Shown here piece by piece: positions 51,201-63,477 of a DNA stretch of 64,000 nucleotides. Every line of letters starts with the position of its first letter. Positions within the stretch are counted from its first letter, which is position 1. Under the pieces are notes generated by a model. The model saw only the letters and a list, made by a program, of their open reading frames with translations, ran no database searches and was not told the origin of the DNA. The DNA is from Marisa cornuarietis (taxonomy: Eukaryota > Mollusca > Gastropoda > Architaenioglossa > Ampullariidae): positions 248,001 through 312,000 of the forward strand of contig SMMW01000549.1 in NCBI GenBank assembly GCA_004794655.1, in the 5' to 3' direction. A program made the position numbers and the translations under genes.

Positions 51201-51738
51201 ACCTTATCTCTTCAAAGTGGATTTTATGTGTCGACCCTTTTTGTGCAGGTTGTTTGGTGGTGGCATGGATCTGCTACATGTTATACACCCTGTCGCAGTT
51301 CCACCCGACGTGGGGGACACTAGTTCCTGCCTCTGTCCTACTTGGGGTGTTTGTCGGGCCCCTCTGGACGGCGCAAGGTAAACGGCCTCGACACTGTGGG
51401 TGCATCAAGCCACTCTCCAAACACATCCCACATTCTTCCTTATTTGTTTAACCTGATATCCCACAGTCTTCCTTATTTGTTCGACCTCATGTGACATTAG
51501 TCTCACATTTACATCACACTGGAAGAAAATAAAATTAGCAAATAAAATTAGCATCTGTGATTGCTTGTTTCGTTTTTCCAGTTTTAATAACAACAAAACA
51601 AGAAATATTTATATTTTAAGCGCACAAACTCCTTACTTGACGAGGGTGTCCATGGCATTTACAAAACAAAATAAAACAAAACAAAAACCCAATCATTATA
51701 CTACACAACTCTGTGCCATTAGTCTATATATTCAACGT

Positions 51739-51787
<49 letters not shown>

Positions 51788-54700
51788 GCACCATAAACTT
51801 GATTTGCGAGAATTTCCTGCAGCAGATGTAGCCTCTGTCACCATAGTCTGGGAAGCGATACAGTTTGTGATATTGTGAAGATGGTTGGAAATCCCTTAAC
51901 ACAAATGGAATACCCATGCAAACGACCCTTTTTAAAATATTCTTTTACCTTTTTCAAAAAGATGTTAACGGCTTCCTGTTTCTGCTTGAAGGTATTTACA
52001 AAATCCGAACTGCGGTTTCTTATAAGCAAATGTCTATACCGGACAATAGCCTAGTCTTGAAGACAAAGGCTTAAATTTTGTACTCGTCACTAACAACATG
52101 CATAAATTAGTAAAAGACAGGAGAACTAACTATTCGTCTAAATCTTTGCCTAATAGTTCTTTCAAATCCTGCTTTAAACTAAAAAAAAAAAACCCGAATG
52201 TTTTGTGTCATAATGTACTTTACTAGCACATACTAAGCGTCGCATTAAAGACAACAACATTTTCACAAACTAAGACAATGGGTGAAAGCTTAGTCTCTCT
52301 TAAATTGTTATGTTACATAACTTCGTTAGAAACATTTGCAATGGTTGTTTGTTTAATTGAGATCTTGAGAATTTGTCATGTAGACTCGGCAGTACATTTT
52401 TCGAAAAAAAAGAGGAAACATGTAAGATTTTATTTTAATGTACTCGTCGGGGCATCACAATCATCATCAATAATAAGAAGGTATTCAGAAATATAAAATG
52501 GCCTAGCCATGAGTGTGATACCCAGAATCTACAAATCACTTATCAGTATTTGTTTTAAAGATTATGTCATATAGATTTTAGAAAACGTGAAATATCATTT
52601 CAAAATTGTTTAGGAGTAAGTTTCTTGCTCACAAGTCTAGAAATGTAAGCTGATGACAATAAGTGTTTGGTGGAAAGTATACCTCGCCTGTCAGGTGCCA
52701 CAAGATGTTGTGTGTTTGGCAGGTCTCTACGTGTCCGCCTGCGGCTTCTCCTTCTCCAAGCGCTCCCCCCACTCGCCTTACGTCATCCTGTCACGCTTCA
52801 ACGGCCTCTTCTTCACGTTGTACGAGACAACACAGATCGTCGGCAACCTCGTCTCCTCCCTCGTCCTGCAAGACGGCGTCAGCAACAAGTCCGAGGCCAT
52901 CGTATTCAAGTAGGTTCCCTGGCGCCCTGGCTGACCCCAGCGGGGTCCCTCATGACCGCACACATCGTCTTTTTCCTAACCATTAAAGCGCCCTCTACAC
53001 CTGCCCACTCTCTAGGGGGCAATGGAAAATAGGGAGGCACCGCTGGGTTGTAAGGTTAACGTCTTCCCCAATTTCTGGTGTTTACATTTTTGCCCACATG
53101 CATGGCATTGTTTTTACCCTTTATCAGTTTTCTTTAAAGTTATCCAGTGAACACTCATTGTCAGAGATCCACGGGGAAGAAAAATCAAGGACCCGAAACT
53201 TTCCCGTCTTGTCCTTTCCTGATCTTGTGCAGCAGATCTTCTCACTGAGAGCTTTAGTTGCACGCGTCGAAGGAAATAGAAGGATTTGTGTAAATAATCA
53301 CCGAATTAAAATGTTAATTTATTTTGCACCAACTCGTGATCCTCTCTCTCTAAACCATTTAAACTCATGTAAGAAGGATGGCACCTGTCCCTCTAAATGC
53401 TCCCTTGCCTAGAAGGTGGCATCATAAATGTACCCGGATAACAAAGGTGACAGTGCGTCATCAGTGTACGGGACGTAACCATAGTAACTCGCTGTTCACC
53501 CGACCCGACAGTTGTATCTCACCTGTGTACGTGACGCGATTAAACTGAATCCAGAGAACAAAATAGGTAGCAGACCTGAAAGTGCATCTGTTCTCTAATA
53601 TCCTGCAGATTTTGCGGACCGGACGACTGTCCAGGAACAGAAAATGTCACAGACATCGAAGAACCAGATGTGTGGGTGCTCAACACTCTCCTGGCCATTT
53701 ACATGGGACTTCAGGTAAAAGTCATCGTTATTATATCCTGATTTATGACATTTATTACATATTATTCTCGAGGGTATGGTTGTAGAAAAACGTCACATAA
53801 TCCCTGAAATGTAAAAATCCAGTATTCTACTGAACCTAAGTTGGAATGACTCGTAGACCTTGTTACATTTCTGTAATTTAGCGAAATGAGTGTTGCAACT
53901 CTTGTGACTGTCTTATAAACTAGGTGATCGGTGTGGTGCTGACCGTTTTCATGGTGACTCCGCTGCCCAAGAGCGAATGGGTGGCTAAAGTCAGTATCCG
54001 CGACACAGCGACTTCTTGGCTGACCACGCTGATCGGGACGGAGATGCTATTTCTGGTGCCTTTCATGATCTTTCAGTCCCTGCAGCAAGGCTTACTGCTC
54101 AGCGAGTACACTAAGGTAAGGGTAAGGACAGAAGCACTCTCCCACATTGTACCAAAACAAAAAACATATTTCTTAAAAACACAGTTAAAAATACCACCCC
54201 ACAAAAAATACAGGTAAAACCTGGAAGGAAAGATAAATAATGATTTTAATTACAAATTAAAAATTCCATCCTTATTGTTTGTTACCTGATTCCTCTTTGT
54301 GTCTTCTATGATTATCTTTTATTACTTGTCTGCATTGTTGTTTCTCCTTTTGTTCGTATTCAGTTCATGTCACCTACTTGTCATAAGCGCTGAGAGCTTA
54401 GAGAGAGTTGAGAGCTTCGTGAGCTTATACGCTATATACATAACACTTTATTAATATTATTATTACTTCTACTCCTCCATCTCCCGACAGCTCATCTGTG
54501 TCATTTTCTTTTCCAATTTCGGAAAATAAGGAATGATTTATAGATTCGATTGATCGATCGATTTTTTTTTCGTGTAGGCGTACATCAGCTGTCCCATCGG
54601 GATCCACATGGTGGGTTTCGTCATGGCAACCTACGGAGCAGTGACGGCCACCTTTGTCTTCATCTTCAGCCGCTTGGCCCGCCTGACAGGCCGCCTGCCA

Positions 54701-55980
54701 CTCTTCCTGCTGGCCGCCGCCATTAACCTGGTCGTGCTCATAGTCCTCTTCAGCTGGACCCCAGACAGCTCCATGGAGACAATCATTTTTCTCATACCTC
54801 TCTTGTGGGGCGTAGCTGAAGGGATCTGGCAAACCCAGACCAGCTGTGAGTACGATAGCGGAAAGTCGCATGTGTCTCTCACAGCGAGCGAGAAGCTTTA
54901 GATGCTAAGTGTATCACCTCACCCTCTTTCGCTCCTTTTGCTGTCACACGACGTCCAGGAAGAGAAAAATCAAATAACAAGATAATTAGATAGGATAATT
55001 AGATCCTCTTAGGGAAGAGATTTAGTTCATACTCTTTCCAATGACGGTAATAGACTGAGTGTGTGGGTCGTGTGTACTTGCATGCATGGCGTATGTGAAT
55101 GATTGCTTGTCCATAACTGACTGAATGGTTCAAATATGCGTAAAAACCCGTGTTACTGTTGCTGCATCTCATACTTGATTCATACTTTGCAGCTATGATC
55201 GCCGTGATCTTCGCTAGCCGGAAGGAACCCGCTTTTGCCATCTACCAGGCATGCCGCGCGGTGGGCTACACCCTCACCTTCTCTTACCACGGCCATCTTT
55301 GTGTCTCCACAAAAATCGCCACCGCCCTCGCCTTTCTTGTGCTCGGGATCCTGCTGTACCTCGGGGTAGAAGTCCGGTTCAGGTTCCGGCAAACCATCAG
55401 AGGCCATCACTCTCATCAAGGTCCCAAAGACGTAGAGATCTCGTGCCTTCCTGGCCGAGACGGAAATGCTGGTAAGGACAAAAGTGACAGTTGCGCAGCC
55501 AGAGAGGGGAACGTTTCAGGTGGTCATCAAAACGGCCAGATGGAAGCCGGAAGCTTGTCGTTTATACAAAGACAGGAGAGCGTCTCCACGAAGCAGCCAG
55601 CACGTCAGGATGGTGCAGACACCAGCTGCTCTCAAAGCATGCAGTCAGTGTTCGCGAACGGAGACACCTACAGGCTTGGGGAGGAGAGGCGTGCGCTGCC
55701 CAGAAGTAACAGCGCGAGGCTCGAGGGCGAGTCGGACCGCCTTCCCAGCGCCGTGGCCAGGCACAAGCCGAGTGTGTCCCGCTATGCCCGCTCCATGAGT
55801 CTCGAGCGACCCACCACCAGGGGCGGGAAAGAGGGCGAGGGGTCGAAAGTGACCTCCCGCTGCCACAGCGTGCAGGAGATCTACGTGTTGGAGGAAATGG
55901 AAATGAAAGTTGCATGGGAAGCAGACAGCTATAGAAGCCACAAGGAGCGAAAAATGAAGGACGAAGTATATGTTTACTGA
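46934..55980 (+). CDS. UNC93A: UNC93A-type multi-pass membrane protein with long N- and C-terminal tails
   Basis: Exons: 46934-47599 (the exon itself starts at 46899), 50553-50676, 51249-51377, 52723-52909, 53609-53714, 53924-54115, 54578-54845, 55193-55980 (TGA). All phases close and give about 819 residues. The UNC93 core (about residues 198-620) is recognised by [139 protein letters not shown] and [16 protein letters not shown]93 proteins are MFS-like: worm UNC-93 regulates a two-pore potassium channel and mammalian UNC93B1 chaperones Toll-like receptors, while UNC93A's role is poorly known. UNC93A is usually about 460 residues, so the roughly 197-residue Ser/Lys-rich N-tail and roughly 200-residue hydrophilic C-tail are unusual. 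The ATG at 46934 has G at -3 and +4; the frame is open to the acceptor, so an upstream start is possible. Confidence 0.9.
47021..47197 (+). repeat. Coding tandem duplication, 2 x about 29 residues, in the UNC93 N-tail
   Basis: Residues 30-58 and 60-88 are duplicates. Both have the form G(D/N)QQxGxQPSxP(K/R)RSK, then GKSK, two variable basic residues, RSAETxV. The DNA match (AGATCCAAAGGAAAATC and GGTCTGCCGAGACA in both) shows a recent 90-bp tandem duplication kept in frame. The segment is strongly basic and Ser/Lys-rich. Confidence 0.9.
47600..50552 (+). other. Intron 1 of UNC93 (about 3 kb)
   Basis: No exon is needed: exon 1 ends and exon 2 begins in phase 0. It contains a (GT)/(GA) composite tract (48262-48370), a degenerate array of about 27-bp AATAATATCGTATGCAA-like units (about 48400-48690) and the Tigger-type element. 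Other introns over 300 bp (50677-51248, 51378-52722, 52910-53608, 54116-54577, 54846-55192) show only the microsatellites listed separately and AT-rich DNA. Confidence 0.75.
49169..49931 (-). mobile_element. pogo/Tigger-type DNA transposon, internally deleted copy
   Basis: The ends are CAGTGGAACCTCGGTTA at 49169 and its inverse TAACCGAGGTTCCACTG ending at 49931, each next to a TA target duplication. Subterminal CGGTATCCGAA/CGTTATCCGAA motifs recur at both ends. On the minus strand around 49678-49560 a reading frame contains [19 protein letters not shown], which resembles the C-terminal tail of Tigger-like transposases. The catalytic DDE domain is absent, so the element is a deletion derivative of 763 bp lying antisense in UNC93 intron 1. 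Confidence 0.85.
50725..50835. repeat. (TTGG)n tetranucleotide microsatellite in UNC93 intron 2
   Basis: About 20 TTGG units up to 50808, then TTTGGG and a short (GGCT)n end. It begins about 50 bp after the exon 2 donor. Confidence 0.95.
51738..51785. repeat. (CA)n microsatellite in UNC93 intron 3
   Basis: About 46 bp of CA repeat. Confidence 0.95.
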
Positions 55981-56179
55981 CAGTGAACGCTGCTCATCAA
56001 CGATGCAATTGGCCGCAGGAAGTGTTTTAATATTAATTAAGGCGGTGTCTTTAGTCTTAAGGCGCGGGTCGCTTGACCACCAAGATCGTGAACCGCTGCG
56101 TCCTGGACGGCTAAACCTGGTTGGCTATGGTGATCGATGACGATGTACTGTGTCCGAGGTTAGTGTGAATCAAGTTGCA

Positions 56180-56372
56180 TGCACCCGTGGAAATAATGAA
56201 CAGCATGACAGATAGCTCTGGTAATCGTGGGTAAAGTGCCATATACCCTTGGTAACAATGGATAAAGTCCCAGGTATCCGTGGTAACAGTATGCTACGTA
56301 GCTCTAGTAACCACAGATCATGTATCATGTATCCGTGGTAACCATGACTCATGTACCATATACTGGTGGTTA
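56180..56372 (+). repeat. Degenerate 24-36-bp tandem repeat after the UNC93 stop
   Basis: Six to seven units start CCGTGGTAAC, CTCTGGTAAT, CCTTGGTAAC or CTCTAGTAAC and end in CATATAC, CAGGTAT or CATGTAT. It begins 200 bp after the stop codon, so it probably lies in the 3' UTR or just beyond. I saw no AATAAA before 57 kb that I would assign to this gene. Confidence 0.7.
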
Positions 56373-58182
56373 CTTTAAACACAATACATCATAACGATGC
56401 ACAATATACTATGGATGTCAATGGTGTAATTTTTATTTGTTGTGATGCAGTGGAATACTGGACAATCCCCTGATTAAGGCTCAAAGTTTGTATAAGCAAT
56501 CAGCGAGAACAGACATGAGGTGGTGTGAACAGTAGGTCAAAATGTGAAAAAAAAAATCCTGAGTATCTATACCATCACTGTAACAGCCTGAGGTCTGTGA
56601 TATGTGTCTTCACGTTGAGAGACGCAACTGTTTTAAGGAGTGGTAATGATCAATAATTGTGCTTACATGGTGCTAATGACACTAACAATTGTGTATATAA
56701 GTTATGTACTTAATCTTCAGAGTTCCTGCTTTCTCAAGCTGAGTGTTACACCCTAGTCAGGTATCATTGCATGATGGACCAAATCCTGTTTAGTATATAT
56801 TGCCGTACAATTTTAGGGTGATATTAATAGTCCTGGCATAAATACAAATCACAGAATGAAGATTCATTATTAATCATAATGTCTTTAGTCGTTTCATGTT
56901 CATCTTATTTAGAATCACAGCTTTGCCTGATCTAACAATCCACTCGGGTCCTGTCTGTGTCAAAATTTCACATGGAAAATAACACAATTTACAAACATTG
57001 CTGATTGACAGCTGCAAGGGTGCTAACTCGTGACAGACGCTTGCTAAACAAGTAAAGAGTCAGTAAGTAAGTACACATATACTTTATGCATAAGTATAAG
57101 CTGCATCTTCGATTTGAAGAAAGAAATTTTAAAAAACGAGGGTTCCTTGGAAAGTTCTGAACACAGGGGAGGTAGAGAAAACATAAGACATTGTTCTGCA
57201 CCAAGTAATTATCATATGTACATTTTTTATCTTCTACTAGTTGATGATTAGGTGCGGGATACGAGGTGCAAAACAAAAAGCAAAAATGTATGCTTTGTCA
57301 TTAAATGAGACTCGGGTGCTGTTAAAGCAGAATCCCAAGATACCTATATTTGGAAAAATCTGTTCATTAACTGTGAACTGTAAACTAGTAGTCATTGGTC
57401 GTCCAGTCTATTGCAATGCATCTTTTTAGAGACAGGCATATGGTGTCTCTAGTGCAGACATTTACCATTATTTTATGAAATAATCCGGTCCTGGAGCGAA
57501 ATACAAATATGTATTGTCAGCCTGTCGTTTCTGTGTGCACTGCATTATCACGAGCTAGGGTTAGACATAATAAGAGGCAAAGAAATAGTTAAGGCGCAAA
57601 ACAGGGTACACGAAAGTAGGATGGGTAAAAGTGCAGCATTGGCCCAAGGTTACAAGCATCAAGGCAGGTGTCCGAATATGCAGACACCCGAATGGGGGTA
57701 GTCAGACTGACTGAGTAGACTGAGCTCTCAAATGACTAGTTCACTTACAATGTCGTTGTTAGAAATTAGGGCTCTAGCGGTAGATTTGTTAACGCGAGAA
57801 CGGGTGTTGTTTATTTAGGACTGTCACCTGACACGTGCGCTCTCTTCCTCCTTTTTTCTGTCACCCTTTTAACCTCTTTTTCGATCGGTCAGCACGAAGC
57901 CCTGTGATAGCGGGACGAGTGGCGCCCGTTCATGGTATACGAGAGAGTCAACTGAAACCTTTATAAGAAGCCAACATCAAAATAGACGACAGAGTGGTCG
58001 CAGTTGTAATTGACGGGAGTCGTTAACTTGTCCTGCAGGGGGCAGCACAGTTCGTATGAGACGTATCACGTGAGTCAAAAGGTGGCGGCCCCACTGCAAT
58101 TTTGCACGAAAGAGGAACGACCCTGCCAATCCGTTGTCCTTTTTTTGTATTCAGAAGAAACAAAACATTCTATAAATTACCA

Positions 58183-58450
58183 GGACTGCCATTTGCACAA
58201 CACATTTCTAATTTTAAACACTTTTAGGCCTTAACTCTATTTAGATAATTAGTTTAAAGTGCACACCACAATTTAAGAATTTTTAAAACTAAAACTGCTT
58301 TAAGTAAGATAAAGTTGTTTAAGTCTGACTTTCCGTCCTGTCAGTACAATTTTTTTTATGTATTTCTGCAATTCATCAAAATGGCTAAGAAGAGATTTTG
58401 CGTATTTAGAACAGTTTTAAGGTTTAGAAACGTGTTGTGCAACTGGCCCC
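58183..58450. mobile_element. MITE with GGGGCCAGTTGCACAAC ends, copy B
   Basis: Same element as 23900-24167 in reverse orientation and of the same length. The right end is GTTGTGCAACTGGCCCC and the left end is the damaged GGACTGCCATTTGCACAAC. Shared internal blocks include TTTAAAGTGCACACCACAAT and TAAGTCTGACTTTCCGTCC. Confidence 0.8.
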
Positions 58451-58654
58451 AGGAAACTTACAAAGGGCGTGGCAACTGTGAGTCAGTAGGATGAAGAAGG
58501 GCTGGGCGTTTATGGATACACACGTAAATGGCTACCGAATATGTTTTTTTAAGAAGAATCCAGGGAGTAATTTGCATTGAACAAAACTGAGATTATGTCG
58601 AAAATTATAAAAATTTGTAATAATTCTTTGCAATTAAAACAATCCAAACTTAAT

Positions 58655-60243
58655 GGTTTTCAGTTGACCTTCTCTCCTAGTTGCAAAAGAAATGCGCCGA
58701 GACTGCTACTGGCTGACTAGAGCCTGGATGTCAAATTGACTTACTAAAGCCTGGGTGTTAAACTGACTAGACCCTGGCTCTAAAAATGACTAGAGCCTGG
58801 CTGTCAGCTCCTTACTCGTCTAGAAATCTCAACATCCTGATGGCACACCGCTTCCTTTGGCCACTGCCTAATAACCGTGCGGTGATCAACCCATATTTAC
58901 TGATCTGAGTTGTTTTACAAGACGAAGTTCTGGAACACTGAGCGAGAGAGATGGGATGAGAGAAATACAGCTCTACACACGTACGCTTGAACGAGTGAAA
59001 ATCACGGAAACCGCGAATAACCTGTGCTGTGGCATACAATAAAGGGGGCAGAGAACCTTGGCATTGTAGTAAACGAGGCATTGTGTATATCAGCGTGTCA
59101 GCTCTGTTGCATTTAAAATATTCCTATCTATATAGAGGTTACTACTGTTGCAAATAAATAAAATAAAAAAAGAAACTAATCTCTGTTCTACTTATTGATA
59201 CTTTATTAAGAAGTTCTTTGAATCGCATCTTATTTGCTTCGGCTACAAATTTTGCGAAAGATATCAGTAACTCTTCATTAGAAAGTGATAGATAAACCTC
59301 TATTCTTTGAACAGTGTGTTGGAAAGAGTTGGTTATTCTTCCGAAGAATCTCATAAAATGGGCATCTGAGCGAGAGAGATGAAGAGAGAGAAATATAGGT
59401 CTACACGCGCGAGAACGAGTGAAAATCACGGAAACCGCGAGTACCCTGTGCTGTGGCTTACAATAAAGGGGGCAGAGAACCTTGGTATTGTAGTCCACGA
59501 GGTACTGTGTACAACAGCGGTGACCTGCCTGATGCAGGGGCTACAAATCCATTTTTTTCCTCGTTAAGAAAAGTTCAAATTGTGGAGTTACGTCCCTTTA
59601 ACAACCACCCCGACCACTTAAGAACTTGTTGATTATAAAAGAGGAAAATACAGAATGAAATGTCAGTTATGTCGTTCACCATAAGTCACCATCATGGTTT
59701 TCAGTTGACCTTCCCTCCTAGTTGCAAAAGAAATGCGCCGAGACTGCTACTGGCTGACTAGAGCCTGGGTGTCATTCGTGTCAAATTGACTTACTAAAGC
59801 CTGGGTGTTAAACTGACTAGACCCTGGCTGTAAAAATGACTAGAGCCTGGCTGTCAGCTCCTTACTCGTCTAGAAATCTCAACATCCTGATGGCACACCG
59901 CTTCCTTTGGCCACTGCCTAATAACCATGCGGTGATCGACCCATATTCACTGATCTGAGTTGTTTTACAAGACGAAGTTCTGGAACCCTGAGCGAGAGAG
60001 ATGGGATGAGAGAAATACAGTTCTACACACGGTATTGTAGTCCACGAGGTACTGTGTACAACAGCGGTGACCTGCCTGATGCAGGGGCTACAAATCCATT
60101 TTTTTCCTCGTTAAGAAAAGTTCAAATTGTGGAGTTACGTCCCTTTAACAACCACCCCGACCACTTAAGAACTTGTTGATTATAAACGGGGAAAATACAG
60201 AATGAAATGTCAGTTATGTCGTTCACCATAAGTCACCATCATT
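58655..60243. repeat. Nested tandem duplication, three overlapping copies
   Basis: Block A (TTTTCAGTTGACCTTC ... GCACACCGCTTCCTTTGG ... GAGATGGGATGAGAGAAATA) occurs at 58655 and again at 59695. The stretch starting CTGAGCGAGAGAGATG occurs three times, near 58939, 59366 and 59989. The block GGTATTGTAGTCCACGAGG through TCAGTTATGTCGTTCACC occurs at about 59484-59690 and 60031-60230. The third copy lacks the interval around AAAATCACGGAAACCGCG, and the first diverges after its TGTGTAT. Block A has internal short repeats (ACTAGAGCCTGG). Confidence 0.85.
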
Positions 60244-60863
60244 TTGAAGTTGGTAAATCAGTTTGTCTCAGATGTGTTCCAGATCATATGCCTGATGTTT
60301 TCCAGTTGTGTCCTTATGTATCCGCCCATAAATCTCTTCTACCCATCCAAAACACACACACACTGAAAGAGAGAAATGCACGCACGTACCCATGCACAAA
60401 AAATCTTGTTAATTAGTCTCCACGTATACTTTATCTTCTCTATTGTTATCTTGCCTATATCAATCCTTTTATTTTTCACTTTGCTGGCTCACGTGCCTGT
60501 CCACATGTAGTCATTTAAGAAAATACTAACCCTTTTCCAATTTTCAGACAATCATGCAAATCTCTCTTTAGTTCGATCGTTTAAAGGGTGAAACAATTTT
60601 TACAGGTGATACTAGCAAATGCGCTCGTTAAATTTCTGCTGTGTATTTTGAAACACAAAAATGCACGTTAGTTGGTCTTTAAACACAATCTCAGGAACTC
60701 TTGTCCCAAAACAATTATCCTCATCATGCACGTCACAGCTACATAACATTTTCTAGGATATCTCCAAAATTTTAGACAAAGATTCTTCTTCCGTAACCGC
60801 TGACCATATTCTTGCTAATAAGAACATTCATTTTCATTCATCAGTAGACAATAAATCTACTAA

Positions 60864-60865
60864 CG

Positions 60866-60918
<53 letters not shown>
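60864..60918. repeat. (GT)n microsatellite
   Basis: About 54 bp of GT repeat. Confidence 0.95.
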
Positions 60919-60919
<1 letters not shown>

Positions 60920-63289
60920 TATATATGTAAGGTTGTCCAGACGTATCTACATGTTACTTTCATTTACTTTCATCAAACTAAATATGCTTATAATATTGGC
61001 GCTAAGATGCTCTACACTATAATAATGATATTTAACTAATAACAGCTATAATACTACTAATAACAACTCATTCAAAAAAAAAACGTGCATACTATTAACT
61101 CCAACATGTGCTAAAATATGTTCATAGCATTGATACTAGCACGTGCTAAAAGATATTCGAAATATTGACACCAGTCCCTGCTAAAGAGACGGTCATTCTA
61201 CTGACTCTAGTACTTGCTAAAAGGACTCCAGCACTTGATGCTTATGATACTGTCACCAGCACGTGCAACTACCTTAGCCTGCTAGTGAACGTTTGCAAGT
61301 GCACGTGCGTTTGTGCCTGAGTTACGTGTTCGTTTTAGCTGCGCATCTGTTTCTAGTAACTCACATACCTGATGCAAATTGCGATGACTTGACTCGCCGC
61401 TCGTAAGCAGGTACCTGGACCTAAAGTTGCTATAATTATGATGTCCCACGTGAGCGCTCGGCTTCTGAAATCAGATAATTCAAAACATCTTGAGACGTCA
61501 TTCAAAGCGAACACTAGACGTCGTCAAACAATTTACAAACATCCGTAGACGTTAAACGATTACAAATATTTGTGAACGTCAAATGTTTACAAACCTTTCT
61601 GGGTGTCAAATCGCAGCAAGCATCACTGGGTGTCATGTCAGCATAAACATGTGTGAAAGTTTAACAGGCACATACAGCTGTGGCCTTCGTTCCGTCTCCG
61701 CTTTGCACACGCAGCTGCTATGGAAAAAAAAAAGAAAAGACGAGGACATCCCACTTCGTGGTCTGTGCTCAGTGAAAGCTCGCGCTCATCTACTTTACCC
61801 TTTCTCGGCCCGGTTGTCACTGCCGCTGTCACTATTTATGGACACGCTCTCCTCGTTCATGCTCGCTGCTGGCACGGCGTAAAAACACAAGCCAACCAAG
61901 CTCATTCACGCTCCGCCCACAGCCCCTTCACATGCTGAGCGGTCTACCCGGGGTACGAACCTTGGAGATCGTTGATAACGCGCATTTTCTCAGACGGGTC
62001 TCTCAGGACCTGAGGGTACTTTATCTCTGATTCACACCACTCCTGGTAAAGTTGTGGATGTAGCATTGGTATCATCTATTATCGTATTTCACAAAATGTC
62101 ACAGCGACTGATAGCAGACTACACATTCCACGTACCCGTCAGCATTTACTTGTTCCTTCTATTCCCAAATAGAATTAAATGTACCATCTACCTGATATGA
62201 AGTCTATTCGCCAGCCTGCTACCTGCCTATCTTACTCTCCAGACCAGAGAGTCTTCTGGCGTTTGGTAAACGAAGATTTCCGCCTGTTTCGTCTGCTTCT
62301 TCGGAGAATTTAGCGGAAACATTTTTTTTTAAAGAAGAAAGGTAGTCTGTTTATGAAGACTGATAACCGATGTAAGTTTGGGTTACCGACATTTATATCT
62401 GATATCTATCTACATAAGTCGAGTATCTTTTATAGAAATGGTAATATTACAGTGTGTCGAGTATCTTAATCCTTGTTGTACTAACAGCTGGTATCCACAT
62501 TTGTTAGTAGTTGTTAGTACGTACGATATCCTTGTTGAAGCCCTTGACTGCTGGCGACAACTCGCCGATATTTGTTAGTTTTCCGAAGATACAAAACACT
62601 CTTTCAACATGAAGATCTTAAAGGGGTAGGTCCTGGTGGGTTCACTTTTTGCAAAAATCTGTTCACAGTAACTCTAGGTGATATTTCAGACACTAGCAGC
62701 CATCAGAGAAACGCTTGGCAGCCATCAACGAAGTAATCCACGACACACGCCGGTGTGACAGCCTTGACCTTGTCTTTTCCTACCCTTCTCTCTCATTTAC
62801 CGCCCTAAAATATCGCCTTAATGTCCATCATAATATCTCTGTATAATATGCATCATTTAGTCAGGGTCACAACAATTTTCATAATCTCAAAGTGCGTTTT
62901 ATTCACCAACACTAAATAAAGATCACATAGGGTGATGAACAGACCCGTACCTTTTTTCCCCCGAGGCGGCCATATTAACTTCGCTCTGACACAGTATTTC
63001 TATAGCAACCATGACCCAAATATTTAGTTCCGGTTCAAAGTTGATTCCTATGACCAATGACGTCTAACATCGGACAAGACTGAGGCCATGTAGAAATTTT
63101 TATAGACCCTCTGTTACAAAATAAGAAGAACACACTTGCAAGAGAGTGGTATGTCGTTGATAACATTGTGGAAAAACGTTGTGCTAACATTTCAAAAGCG
63201 ATTGTTATCCAGTCAATTATATTGTACAGGCAAGTCTTGCACTTCCAGTAAAACGAAGAGATCTTCTTACAGCAGTGCCAGTAATACAA

Positions 63290-63477
63290 TTTTTTTTTAA
63301 TTGGTGTTTTACGCCGAGCAAGCAACTAAGGCTATATCACGGCAAGGCAGCCAGCCCTGTAAACAGATGCCACATGCAGAGAAAGAACAGCGTGCCCGAG
63401 ACGAGAACTGAACCCAGGACAGCCAATCTTCGCTGTATTGGTGACCGGCGCTAACCGTTGCGCCACCGGACCGCCTC
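63290..63477 (-). mobile_element. tRNA-derived SINE, copy 2, with 13-bp target duplication
   Basis: On the minus strand the element reads GGTCCGGTGGCGCAACGG (A box region), then CTGGGTTCAGTTCTCG (B box region), and ends GGCGTAAAACACCAATT followed by about nine A residues. It is flanked by gccagtaatacaa (63277-63289) and gccagttatacaa (63478-63490), 12 of 13 identical, a retrotransposition target duplication. It matches copy 1 at 12797 along its length. Confidence 0.92.

Noticed and set aside
59142..59498. 118-codon minus-strand frame and the related frame at 58812-59081
   Set aside because: Both are parts of the nested tandem duplication. The copies are not preserved as reading frames relative to each other.
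61850..61900. GCTGGCACGGCGTAAAAACACAA resembling the SINE tail
   Set aside because: The similarity is limited to about 20 bp with no A/B boxes upstream, so I did not annotate a third SINE.
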